Assembly (NCBI GenBank): GCA_027080345.1
Contig: JALWSB010000147.1
Location: forward strand, 1 to 48,292
Direction of reading: 5' to 3'
Source: Robiginitomaculum sp.
GTDB taxonomy: Bacteria > Pseudomonadota > Alphaproteobacteria > Caulobacterales > Maricaulaceae
DNA: 48,292 nt
The translations under genes were made by a program, and so were the position numbers. A model generated the notes under the pieces. That model saw nothing but the letters and a program-made list of their open reading frames with translations, was not told the origin of the DNA and searched no databases. Position 1 is the stretch's first letter. Every line of letters starts with the position of its first letter. Below, one piece after another: positions 37,590 to 46,141 of the stretch.

Positions 37590-38228
37590 ATGGCAGATAA
37601 CAAAAACGAAGATCAGGCGACTGGCGGGCAGGATGCCCTTGATCAGGAAACGCAAGGTGCAGCGGACACGCAACAAGAGGTCGCCGCGGATGAGGCGTTA
37701 AAGCAGGAGCTGGAAAAAACCCGCGATCAGTTGATGCGCATTGCCGCCGAAGCGGACAACACCAAAAAACGCGCTGCGCGGGACGTTGCCGATGCGCGGC
37801 GGTATTCCATCAGCGGGCTGGCGCGTGATCTTCTGGACGTTGCTGACAATATGTCCCGCGCCTTGAGCGCCCTGCCGCCCGAAGCGCGCGAAACCGGCTC
37901 GGATAATCTTAAAGGGCTGGTTGCGGGCATTGAACTGACCAGCAAATCCTTGCATGACGTGTTGAAAAAACACGGGGTGAGCAAAATCAATCCGCAAGGC
38001 GAAAAGTTTGATCCCAATACCCACGAAGCGATTGCGCAAATTCCCTCCACTGCGCCGGCGGGGCAGGTGGTCGAGGTGATCCAGCCGGGCTATGTTCTGG
38101 GCGACCGGACTTTACGTGCCGCCATGGTCGCGGTGTCGTCGGGTCAGCCACCGGTCCCGGCGGAAAAGCCCGCCGGAAGCAGCGCAGATGATGCGCAGCC
38201 GGGCAGCAATATCGACACAACGGCGTAA
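37590..38228 (+). CDS. grpE: Nucleotide exchange factor GrpE
   Basis: AAEADNTKKRAARDVADARRYSISGLARDLLDVADNMSRAL...FDPNTHEAIAQIPS...GYVLGDRTLRAAMVAVS. Confidence 0.96.
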   Translation: MADNKNEDQATGGQDALDQETQGAADTQQEVAADEALKQELEKTRDQLMRIAAEADNTKKRAARDVADARRYSISGLARDLLDVADNMSRALSALPPEARETGSDNLKGLVAGIELTSKSLHDVLKKHGVSKINPQGEKFDPNTHEAIAQIPSTAPAGQVVEVIQPGYVLGDRTLRAAMVAVSSGQPPVPAEKPAGSSADDAQPGSNIDTTA

Positions 38229-38230
38229 GC

Positions 38231-38776
38231 TCAGGACCGCTCCAAAACCCTGATCCGGTAAGAATGGTCATCGCGCGCGTCTGCCAGAGGCGTATCGATA
38301 TCGATTGTGCGCCAGAGGGTTTCGTCCAAAGCGGGAAAAAATGCATCGCCCTCAAGCGCCGCGTCAATGTCTGTCAGGTAAATCCGTTCGGCGCGGGGCA
38401 AGGCCAGCGCATAAAGCGCCGCCCCGCCAATGACCATGATTTCATCTACATTTGCCTGTTGCGCCAATGCCGCGCCGTGCGCGCACATGGCATCAAAATC
38501 GGTAAAGACAAGCGCCCCTTTGGCGGTAAAATGCGCGTCCCGGCTCAACACCAGATTATCCCGCCCCGGCAAAGGCTGAACGTGTAAGGATTGCCATGTT
38601 TTGCGCCCCATCAGGACCGGCTTGCCAAAGGTCGTGCGCTTGAAATGCGCCAACTCGGAAGGCAGATGCCAAGGCATTTTACCGTTCCGGCCAATCACCC
38701 CGCCGCGCGCTTGCGCGACAATCAGGCTGAGGCGAACAGGCGCGTTATCGGCGTGGCTGGTTTTACTGCTCATCAA
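38231..38776 (-). CDS. folA: Dihydrofolate reductase
   Basis: LSLIVAQARGGVIGRNGKMPWHLPSELAHFKRTTFGKPVLMGRKTWQSL; IMVIGGAALYALALPRAERIYLTDIDA. Confidence 0.96.
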   Translation of the reverse strand: MMSSKTSHADNAPVRLSLIVAQARGGVIGRNGKMPWHLPSELAHFKRTTFGKPVLMGRKTWQSLHVQPLPGRDNLVLSRDAHFTAKGALVFTDFDAMCAHGAALAQQANVDEIMVIGGAALYALALPRAERIYLTDIDAALEGDAFFPALDETLWRTIDIDTPLADARDDHSYRIRVLERS

Positions 38777-38832
38777 TAATTTTCCTTGCGCCCGTGGTTA
38801 ATTTTTGCACTCTGCCCGTAAAGGAGAGTGTC

Positions 38833-39363
38833 ATGCACAGCTTTATCACGCGTATTGGTGCAATCAAATGGACGGTGCTTTATATCGCCCTGATCCCGCT
38901 GGTGAACTGGTCCTTTACCTGGGCCCCCAATGTGGCCTTGCCCGGCGGCTGGATGTTCAACCCGGTCACCGTGGTGACGGGTCTGGTGCTGGTGGTGCGT
39001 GATTTTGCCCAGCGCGAGATTGGCCACAAGGTCTTGTTCGCCATGGCCATTGCACTGATCCTGACGGTGTTTCTGGCCGGGCCGCAATTGGCGCTGGCGT
39101 CCGGCGCGGCGTTCGCCATTGCCGAAATGGTCGATTGGGCGCTTTTCACCTTCACCCGCTTGCGGCTGTCCACACGGGTATTTTTATCGAGCTTCATTGC
39201 TGCGCCGATCGACAGCGTGGTGTTTCTCTATGGGGCCAACTTCATCCGCCCGGGCATGCTCAGCATCGCCAATGTGGTGATGTCCATATTGGGCAAGCTG
39301 TTTGGCGCGGCGGTGGTGGCGCTGGTGCTTCGGCGCGGGGAGAAGGGGGAGGATTTTGAATAA
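38833..39363 (+). CDS. VUT/YhhQ-like family membrane protein (putative queuosine precursor transporter)
   Basis: TGLVLVVRDFAQREIGHK, FAIAEMVDWALFTFTR, SSFIAAPIDSVVFLYGANF; ATG 38833 after AAGGAG. Confidence 0.75.
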   Translation: MHSFITRIGAIKWTVLYIALIPLVNWSFTWAPNVALPGGWMFNPVTVVTGLVLVVRDFAQREIGHKVLFAMAIALILTVFLAGPQLALASGAAFAIAEMVDWALFTFTRLRLSTRVFLSSFIAAPIDSVVFLYGANFIRPGMLSIANVVMSILGKLFGAAVVALVLRRGEKGEDFE

Positions 39364-39436
39364 AAGGTGGATCGCTTGCCACGCTGCTTTATCCCGCGCT
39401 CCGTCTTTGAACTATCATGGCTTCAGAAACAAGAAC

Positions 39437-39465
39437 TTGACATTTTCGTGTCAATGACACATAAG
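39437..39465 (+). promoter_or_regulatory. Candidate promoter/operator of the toxin-antitoxin pair
   Basis: TTGACA (39437-39442), 17 bp, CATAAG (39460-39465); overlapping TGACA-N6-TGTCA-A-TGACA half-sites; toxin ATG at 39471. Confidence 0.5.
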
Positions 39466-39470
39466 TACTC

Positions 39471-39815
39471 ATGAAAATCGTCCGCACGGCCCCCTATGTC
39501 AAAGCCATCGGTAAGTTAAAGATCAAACGCGAGGAAATGGAGGCGTTTGAGGACGCGATTGCAATGAATCCCTTCGTCGGTGTCCTCATCCCCGGATTGG
39601 GCGGCATGCGCAAGCTTCGTTTTGCCTTTTCAGGCTAGGGTAAACGCGGTGGGGGGCGGACGATTTATTATTATGCTGCCGGGCCGGATACAGCTTTTAT
39701 GATTGCGGCGTATGCCAAAAGCAAAAAGACCGACCTGAGCCCGGCCGAGAAGAAAGAGATTGCCAAGCTGGCAAAAGAATTGGCACAGCTTTCAAGAAAA
39801 AGCGGAGATATATAA
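39471..39815 (+). pseudogene. RelE/HigB-type toxin gene interrupted by an in-frame TAG
   Basis: MKIVRTAPYVKAIGKLKIKREEMEAFEDAIAMNPFVGVLIPGLGGMRKLRFAFSG*GKRGGGRTIYYYAAGPDTAFMIAAYAKSKKTDLSPAEKKEIAKLAKELAQLSRKSGDI*; amber at 39636-39638; frame otherwise intact. Confidence 0.8.
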
Positions 39816-40111
39816 TGAGCACTTTAGCTAATGACCTTCGCGAGGGTCTGAATGAGGCCATCGCACACACCAAAGGTGATATCACCCTGCCAACGCGCAG
39901 TGTTGATCCTCTGCCGGCCGAGGCCATAATGCTTATCCGTAAAAGCGTAGCCAAAAATCGCAAGGATTTTGAACGTCGCTTTGGCATCCCTGCCGAAACC
40001 TTACGCGGCTGGGAAACCGGCCTGCGCGTGCCTGATCAAACGGCACGGGTGTTTTTGCGTGTGATCGAGAAAACACCCGAAGCGGTGGAGAAGGCCGTTG
40101 TGGGTGGGTGA
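39815..40111 (+). CDS. HigA-like helix-turn-helix antitoxin
   Basis: IRKSVAKNRKDFERRFGIPAETLRGWETGLRVPDQTARVFLRVIEKTPEAV; start overlaps the toxin stop (TAATG). Confidence 0.85.
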   Translation: MSTLANDLREGLNEAIAHTKGDITLPTRSVDPLPAEAIMLIRKSVAKNRKDFERRFGIPAETLRGWETGLRVPDQTARVFLRVIEKTPEAVEKAVVGG

Positions 40112-40119
40112 TTCCTGCT

Positions 40120-41619
40120 TTACTCCATCGTTGGGATGATAAAGCTCTGGTCGTCCACGCTGCCATCGGGCCAGCGCTGGGTGATGGTTTTGATTTTCGT
40201 CCAAAAGCGCACCCCTTCGGTGCCGTGCTGGTTGGTGTCGGCAAAGGCCGAGCGTTTCCAGCCGCCAAAGGTATGATAGGCCACCGGCACCGGGATCGGC
40301 ACATTAATGCCGACCATGCCGACCTGCACTTTGGCGGCAAATTCGCGCGCCGCCAGACCGTTGCGGGTGAAAATCGCCACCCCATTGCCATATTGGTGAT
40401 TGGAGGGCAGAGCGGCGGCCTCTTCGAGGGTGCCTGCGCGCACCACTTGCAAGACCGGGCCGAAAATTTCGTCGCGGTAAGAGGTCATATCCGCCGTGAC
40501 ATTGTCAAAAAGGGTCGGGCCGATGAAAAAACCGCCTTCATGGCCGGGCACACTTAACCCCCGCCCGTCAACCAGCAATGTGCCGCCCTCTTTTTCACAC
40601 ATGGCAATATAGTTTTCAACGCGGGCCTTGTGCGCCGCCGTGACCACCGGGCCGTAATGGGCGCTTTCATCGGTGGAAATGCCGACTTTGAGCTTTTTAA
40701 TCTCCGGCGTGATGCGTTTGATAAATTCGTCGGCGGTGTCCTTGCCCACAGGCACAGCCACCGGCAGGGCCATGCAGCGCTCGCCAGCCGAGCCAAAGGC
40801 GGCGCCCAGAAAGTCGCGCACCACCTGGTCCATATCCGCATCGGGCATGATAATGCCATGGTTCTTGGCCCCGGCCATGGCCTGAACGCGGGTGCCGTTT
40901 TGCGCCCCGGTGTGGGAGACATAATGGGCGATGTCGGACGAGCCGACAAAGCTGACGGCTTTCACATCCTCATGCTCAAGAAGGGCATCAACGGCGATTT
41001 TGTCGCCATTAATGACATTAAGAACGCCTGCGGGCGCGCCCGCTTCCATAAAGAGTTCCGCCAGCCGCAAAGGCACTGACGGGTCTTTTTCCGATGGTTT
41101 AAGAACAAAGGTATTGCCGCAGGCAATAGCCACGCCAAACATCCACATGGGGATCATGGCGGGAAAGTTGAATGGGGTGATCCCGGCGACAACGCCCAAA
41201 GGCTGGCGCAGGGAATAGACATCAATGCCCGGTCCCGCCCCTTCGGTGTATTCACCCTTTTGCAAATGCGGGATACCACAGGCAAATTCGATCACTTCCA
41301 TGCCGCGTTGCACATCGCCGCGACTGTCGGCGACCACCTTGCCATGCTCGCGCGATAAAAGCGCGGCCAGCTCGTCCATATGTTCTTCCAAAAGCGCCTT
41401 GAAGCGAAACATCACCCGCGCTCGGCGTTGCGGGTTCAATGCCGCCCATGCCGGAAAGGCGGCTTTGGCGCTGGCCACCGCTTTGGCCACGTCATCGACG
41501 CTGGCCAGCGGCGTTTGCGCCTGTACCGCGCCGGTATTGGGGTCAAAAACATCACTGAACCGACCGGACTGGCCAGCACATGATTTGCCATTGACGAAAT
41601 GGGTAAGTTTACGGGGCAT
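40120..41619 (-). CDS. mmsA: Methylmalonate-semialdehyde dehydrogenase (CoA-acylating)
   Basis: ITPFNFPAMIPMWMFGVAIACGNTFVLKPSEKDPSVP, GERCMALPVAVPVG, GINVPIPVPVAYHTFGGWKRSAFAD. Confidence 0.95.
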   Translation of the reverse strand: MPRKLTHFVNGKSCAGQSGRFSDVFDPNTGAVQAQTPLASVDDVAKAVASAKAAFPAWAALNPQRRARVMFRFKALLEEHMDELAALLSREHGKVVADSRGDVQRGMEVIEFACGIPHLQKGEYTEGAGPGIDVYSLRQPLGVVAGITPFNFPAMIPMWMFGVAIACGNTFVLKPSEKDPSVPLRLAELFMEAGAPAGVLNVINGDKIAVDALLEHEDVKAVSFVGSSDIAHYVSHTGAQNGTRVQAMAGAKNHGIIMPDADMDQVVRDFLGAAFGSAGERCMALPVAVPVGKDTADEFIKRITPEIKKLKVGISTDESAHYGPVVTAAHKARVENYIAMCEKEGGTLLVDGRGLSVPGHEGGFFIGPTLFDNVTADMTSYRDEIFGPVLQVVRAGTLEEAAALPSNHQYGNGVAIFTRNGLAAREFAAKVQVGMVGINVPIPVPVAYHTFGGWKRSAFADTNQHGTEGVRFWTKIKTITQRWPDGSVDDQSFIIPTME

Positions 41620-41755
41620 GACGAATTTCCTTCAGCTTTGCGAGGCAGGTTTGCGAGGCATGGGCATCTCTTTTGCGGATGCAATTATCCATGCAGGCGT
41701 GATACGCCGCAAAGCTGAATTCGTCCAGTTGGCAGGACTGTTTGGCGCAGGTGAA

Positions 41756-41980
41756 TTACGCCTTTGCCTGACGTTCCGCCTGATCGGCCAGATCGCGCAT
41801 GGTGCGCGCCGTGCGCCGCAAAAGCGCGGCCAGCGCTTCCATGTCTTCTTCATCGGATGTGGTGCCAAGATAGGCGCACCAGTTCAGATGTGCTTTGAGC
41901 TGTTCGCGTAACGACGTTTCCTCATCCGCACCGGAAAAATCTGTGTTATCTGTACGCCCCTTGGTTTTGGGTTGTGCCAT
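41756..41980 (-). CDS. Hypothetical protein
   Basis: 74 aa ORF in the gap upstream of mmsA; no family recognised. Confidence 0.4.
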   Translation of the reverse strand: MAQPKTKGRTDNTDFSGADEETSLREQLKAHLNWCAYLGTTSDEEDMEALAALLRRTARTMRDLADQAERQAKA

Positions 41981-42187
41981 TGCCTGTCCTTTTCATTTGT
42001 GTCCCCAGTCTTTTCGGGCCTTGCATTTATCCATGCATTCGCGCCCGCCAAGCCGTACACAAGGTTAGCAGTTTTGGTTTTTTATTCACCTGTCGATATG
42101 GACAGGTCTCTGCATATGGTGGCAATCTACGTCTTCACCCCAATATATGGACGATCAGATGTCTTTTCATGTTTTCAGGAGCGTCCC

Positions 42188-42820
42188 TTGAGCCGACTTG
42201 ATTTCCCCTCTGCGGTGCGCAATGGCCCGGCCATCTTACCGGTATTACTGGATATAGTAGGGTCGGCCGCGCCCGCCCGCCCGCGCCATATTCTTGAGGT
42301 GGCCAGTGGGTCCGGCCAGCATGCCTGCCTGTTTGCCGCCGCTTTGCCGGATGATGTGTGGTGGCCCAGCGATATTGATCCGGCGCATATTGAGAGCGTT
42401 CGCGCCTGGCGCGCCCATAAAGGCGTATCAAATATCAAAGACCCGGTTTTTCTCGACGTCAGCCAGACGTCCTGGCGCGAAGGGGCGCCGCTTGCCGGTG
42501 TGCCGCCACGTATTGACGCCATTTTGTGCGTCAACATGATCCACATTGCCCCGTGGGAAGCGGCCTGTGGCCTGTTTGAAGGGGCGGGTAAACGGCTTTG
42601 CCCCGGTGGCCATCTTATTCTTTACGGGCCCTATAAAATGGATGGCCGGCACACCGCGCCGAGCAATGCGGCATTTGATCAAAGCCTTAAAGCGCGCGAT
42701 CCGCGCTGGGGCGTGCGGGCGCGTGAAGACCTGGACGAGCTGGCGCAAAGCTGCGGCCTTGTCCGCACGCATTGCATAGCCATGCCCGCCAATAATTTTG
42801 TGCTGGTATTTTCGGCCTGA
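42188..42820 (+). CDS. DUF938 family SAM-dependent methyltransferase-like protein
   Basis: PILPVL...HILEVASGSGQHACLFAAALPDDVWWPSDIDPAH...INMIHIAPWEA-like; TTG start at 42188 after AGGAGCG; ORF extends upstream to 41972. Confidence 0.85.
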   Translation: MSRLDFPSAVRNGPAILPVLLDIVGSAAPARPRHILEVASGSGQHACLFAAALPDDVWWPSDIDPAHIESVRAWRAHKGVSNIKDPVFLDVSQTSWREGAPLAGVPPRIDAILCVNMIHIAPWEAACGLFEGAGKRLCPGGHLILYGPYKMDGRHTAPSNAAFDQSLKARDPRWGVRAREDLDELAQSCGLVRTHCIAMPANNFVLVFSA

Positions 42821-42828
42821 TATATCCC

Positions 42829-43521
42829 TTACCAGGGCTCATAAGCTGGAACATAAAAGCGCAAATAGTCGATCCACTCTTTGGGCATTTCGATATCGAA
42901 ATAAGCCCCGGCAAGAATGGGCAGAATAAACGCCGAAACCAGCGCGCCGCCAATAGCAAAGGCCAGCGCCGTATAATTCGCCAGTCTGGCGTGGCCTGCA
43001 TCCAAAATCCAATAGCGCACACCAATGCCCAAATGCACCATCACGGACCATACTCCCAAAAAGTAATAAGGAATAAAATAGTAAATATAGGGCGGGCCGC
43101 TCATCACCGAGGCAGGCCAGAAAAAATCAGTCTCCAGATCAAAATAAAGCCGGGTCATGCCCAAGGAAAAAAGATGTTGGGTCATAAATACAAAGAACAT
43201 GCCTCCCGACAAAACCTGCGCCCAGGAAAGAAGGTCGCGGGGGCGCCCCCGGCGCAATGATTTGACCAGCAAGACCATGCCGACAATCAATTGCAAGACA
43301 ATAGAGGCGAGCAAAATCGTCTCTGAAACCGGGTTGCGGTAAATCAGCCGCATGACTTTTTGAACCGCATTATAAGTCTCAATACCGAAAATGCCGCTGA
43401 CATGTGTCGCCAGATGTATGAATACAAAAACCAAAAGAATAACTGCATTGAATTTATGAAATTGCTGCCAGTTTATTTTTTTAATGGCTGGGCTGTGCCT
43501 GCGAAGGGATGTGTCGGTCAT
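42829..43521 (-). CDS. Succinate dehydrogenase/fumarate reductase cytochrome b-like membrane protein
   Basis: TM segments with His: WQQFHKFNAVILLVFVFIHLATHVSGIF, MTQHLFS, VWSVMVHLGIGVRYW. Confidence 0.65.
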   Translation of the reverse strand: MTDTSLRRHSPAIKKINWQQFHKFNAVILLVFVFIHLATHVSGIFGIETYNAVQKVMRLIYRNPVSETILLASIVLQLIVGMVLLVKSLRRGRPRDLLSWAQVLSGGMFFVFMTQHLFSLGMTRLYFDLETDFFWPASVMSGPPYIYYFIPYYFLGVWSVMVHLGIGVRYWILDAGHARLANYTALAFAIGGALVSAFILPILAGAYFDIEMPKEWIDYLRFYVPAYEPW

Positions 43522-44006
43522 GCCAATGCCTCTTCAAACCAGATTTTTGCCTTTTCCAATTGTGCGTCCGGGGTTTCTTCAAGAGCCATGGCCTGAATCT
43601 TGTGCAAAGATACTTTGGCCAGTTCGTCCCGCCAGGCTTTTTCTGCCTTCCACATGGACCGGGCGATGCCGCACGGGCGCTTATAGGCCTCATCTCCTAT
43701 GCCCGTGGGGCCGCGCCGGCGGATCTCGGTGCATGAAAAACACGGCGAGCGTCCTTCTATGGCCTCAACAATATCCAAAAGGCTGATAGCATCAGCCGCT
43801 TTGGCCAGCGCATAGCCGCCGCCTGGCCCCTTGCGGGTGGTAACGATGTCGGCATTGGACAAAAGTTGCAGGTTCTTGGCCAGATAGGTCTCGGACAGTT
43901 CGAAATACGCGGCCAGTTTTCGTGTCGGTAACGCCGCCCCGGTGGGCAATGCAGCCAGCAAGGAACAACTGTGTATTGCCCATTCTACGCCTTCGCTCAG
44001 TTTCAT
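43518..44006 (-). CDS. Rrf2 family transcriptional regulator
   Basis: MKLSEGVEWAIHSCSLLAALP...YLAKNLQLLSNADIVTTRKGPGGGYALAKAADAISLLDIVEAIEG; Cys cluster CFSC...C. Confidence 0.92.
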   Translation of the reverse strand: MKLSEGVEWAIHSCSLLAALPTGAALPTRKLAAYFELSETYLAKNLQLLSNADIVTTRKGPGGGYALAKAADAISLLDIVEAIEGRSPCFSCTEIRRRGPTGIGDEAYKRPCGIARSMWKAEKAWRDELAKVSLHKIQAMALEETPDAQLEKAKIWFEEALA

Positions 44007-44031
44007 AATATGGCCTGCCGTTCTCATTTAA

Positions 44032-44054
44032 ATATGGATATATTTTATCCATAT
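44032..44054. promoter_or_regulatory. Inverted repeat upstream of the Rrf2 gene (candidate operator)
   Basis: ATATGGATA-tattt-TATCCATAT, perfect 9-bp arms, 26 bp upstream of the ATG. Confidence 0.6.
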
Positions 44055-44062
44055 AATAGCGG

Positions 44063-44503
44063 CTAGATTTTGTCCACATTTAAAAGCAGCGCCGAAAGGC
44101 GGCTTAACGCATTGCCAAACCCGTCCATATCGTCCGCCCCGATGGCTTGATCAATCAAGGCGTTAATCGTTGCAAAAGCGGGCCGGGCCTTGCCCAGAAC
44201 CTGCTGCCCCTGTTTGCTTAGCTGCAAGGTCTTGCTGCGCCGGTCGGTGGGGTCTGCGCATTTGGCGACAAGCTGCATGCGTTCCAGACGCACCATCATT
44301 GCCGTCATCGCCGATTCATTAATCCCCAAAGCAGCCGCAATGTCCCGCTGGGTGGTTTTTGTGCCCGAAGCTATAATCACAAGGACCGCGGCCTGCGCCG
44401 TTGTGACCCCCGCCGCTTCGATCAATGCCCGGTCTGCCCGCTTGTTCAAAAGGTGCGCCGCGCGTTGCAAGTGCGAATAAATTTTTAATGATGATGCGCT
44501 CAT
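44063..44503 (-). CDS. MarR family transcriptional regulator
   Basis: GVTTAQAAVLVIIASGTKTTQRDIAAALGINESAMTAMMVRLERMQLVAKCADPTDRRSKTLQLSKQGQQVL. Confidence 0.93.
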   Translation of the reverse strand: MSASSLKIYSHLQRAAHLLNKRADRALIEAAGVTTAQAAVLVIIASGTKTTQRDIAAALGINESAMTAMMVRLERMQLVAKCADPTDRRSKTLQLSKQGQQVLGKARPAFATINALIDQAIGADDMDGFGNALSRLSALLLNVDKI

Positions 44504-44548
44504 GCCCCGTACATAAGCCCTTGCCCGGATGAGGGATAGAGTGTAATT

Positions 44549-44564
44549 ACTTCAATAGTGAAGT
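44549..44564. promoter_or_regulatory. Inverted repeat between divergent MarR and amidohydrolase genes (candidate MarR operator)
   Basis: ACTTCA-ATAG-TGAAGT, perfect 6-bp arms. Confidence 0.55.
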
Positions 44565-44577
44565 TTATGGAATTGTT

Positions 44578-45393
44578 ATGCACACCATCGATGTCTGGGC
44601 GCAAATTATCACTGAACGTATGGCCAAAGCGCCCTGGATGGCCAGTTTGCTGCGCTGGATTGGCAAGACTGATGCGCAAATTATTTCCTCGGTTGAAACA
44701 ACGCTTCAGGCCATGGATGAAGCGGGGGTGGCCACCAGCCTGCTGGCCGCCTGGTACGGCCCCGAAGGTCCCTTGATTACCAATGAAGAGGTGATGGCGA
44801 TGCTTGCCCAGGCCCCGGAGCGGTTCAAGGGTCTGGCCTCGTTTGATTTGAACAGGCCGGTTATGGACAATATAGGGGTAATTAAAGACGCCCTGGCCAG
44901 TCCCGGTTTTGTCGGGGTGCGCATTGTGCCATGGCTGTGGCGTTTGCCGCCAAATGATCGGCGGTTTTATCCGCTTTATGCGCTGTGCGCCGAGGCGGGC
45001 GTGCCGGTGTGCACGCAAATTGGCCATACCGGGCCTTTGCGCACCTCCGAAACCGGGCGGCCTATCCCTTATCTTGAAGATGTCTTGCTGGATTTTCCCG
45101 AACTAAAAATCGTAGGCGGCCATGTGGGTTTTCCCTGGCTCGATGAGGTGACGTCCCTGACCGTAAAATTTCCCAACTTTTATGTCGATACATCGGCCTA
45201 TGTCCTGCATCGTCTGCCGGGTGATTTTGTGCGTTATATGAAAGGGCCGGGCGCGGGCCGGGTTATGTTTGGCACCAATTGGCCAATGATCGCGCCGTAC
45301 ATGAGCCTGCGCGGACTGGGTGGATTGGCTCTTGATGATGCGCAAAAAGAAGCCTTTTTGCACGGCACGGCGCGCGCTGTTTTTGTCTTGTGA
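44578..45393 (+). CDS. Amidohydrolase (amidohydrolase_2) family protein
   Basis: GVRIVPWLWRLPPNDRRFYPLYALCAEAGVPVCTQIGHTG, VGGHVGFPW, MFGTNWPM. Confidence 0.87.
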   Translation: MHTIDVWAQIITERMAKAPWMASLLRWIGKTDAQIISSVETTLQAMDEAGVATSLLAAWYGPEGPLITNEEVMAMLAQAPERFKGLASFDLNRPVMDNIGVIKDALASPGFVGVRIVPWLWRLPPNDRRFYPLYALCAEAGVPVCTQIGHTGPLRTSETGRPIPYLEDVLLDFPELKIVGGHVGFPWLDEVTSLTVKFPNFYVDTSAYVLHRLPGDFVRYMKGPGAGRVMFGTNWPMIAPYMSLRGLGGLALDDAQKEAFLHGTARAVFVL

Positions 45394-45397
45394 AAAC

Positions 45398-45472
<75 letters not shown>

Positions 45473-45575
45473 ACTCCATATCCGTTCGCCGCATGGCTGA
45501 ACAGGCGGGCGTTATTGCGTAAACGGCTTAAGAATGCAAGAGAGGGAGCAGGCTTATTGTCAGTACGGGGTTGAA

Positions 45576-46085
45576 ATGGCGGTTACGCGCGCAGAATTGT
45601 TCGCTTTTTTGGACAGATTGGAGATCAGCCACAAGACAATGACGCACCGCCCGGTGTTTACCGTCGAGGACGGGGCCGACATCAAGGCGGCTTTGCCTGG
45701 CGGGCACAGCAAAAACCTTTTTCTTAAAGATAAAAAGGGCAAATTCATCCTCATTAGCGCTTTGGGCAGCACCCGCATCAAGCTTAATCAATTGCACAAG
45801 GTTTTGGGGTGTGCCCGGCTTTCTTTTGGTAATGAGGATCTGCTTTTCGAGCATTTGGGCGTGCGCCCCGGTTCGGTTACCGCCTTGGCGCTGATCAATG
45901 ATCAGCCGCCGCAGGTGCGCTTCATTCTCGATGCCGCTTTGATGGCGTATGATATTGTCAATTTTCACCCGTTGAAAAATGACGCCACCACCGCGCTTTC
46001 CAGCAAAGATCTTGTGCGCTTTGCCGAAGCCACAGGCCACGCGCCGCACATCGTTGATTTTGCCGCACTTGAAAGCAGCAATTGA
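45576..46085 (+). CDS. YbaK/ProX-type prolyl-tRNA deacylase domain protein
   Basis: [51 protein letters not shown]; start at 45576 (MAVTRAE) or 45534. Confidence 0.88.
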   Translation: MAVTRAELFAFLDRLEISHKTMTHRPVFTVEDGADIKAALPGGHSKNLFLKDKKGKFILISALGSTRIKLNQLHKVLGCARLSFGNEDLLFEHLGVRPGSVTALALINDQPPQVRFILDAALMAYDIVNFHPLKNDATTALSSKDLVRFAEATGHAPHIVDFAALESSN

Positions 46086-46141
46086 CCCCTTGCGCTTCGC
46101 CCGCCGCCAGCCCATCTTGGAAAGGGAAACAGGAGAGACAA

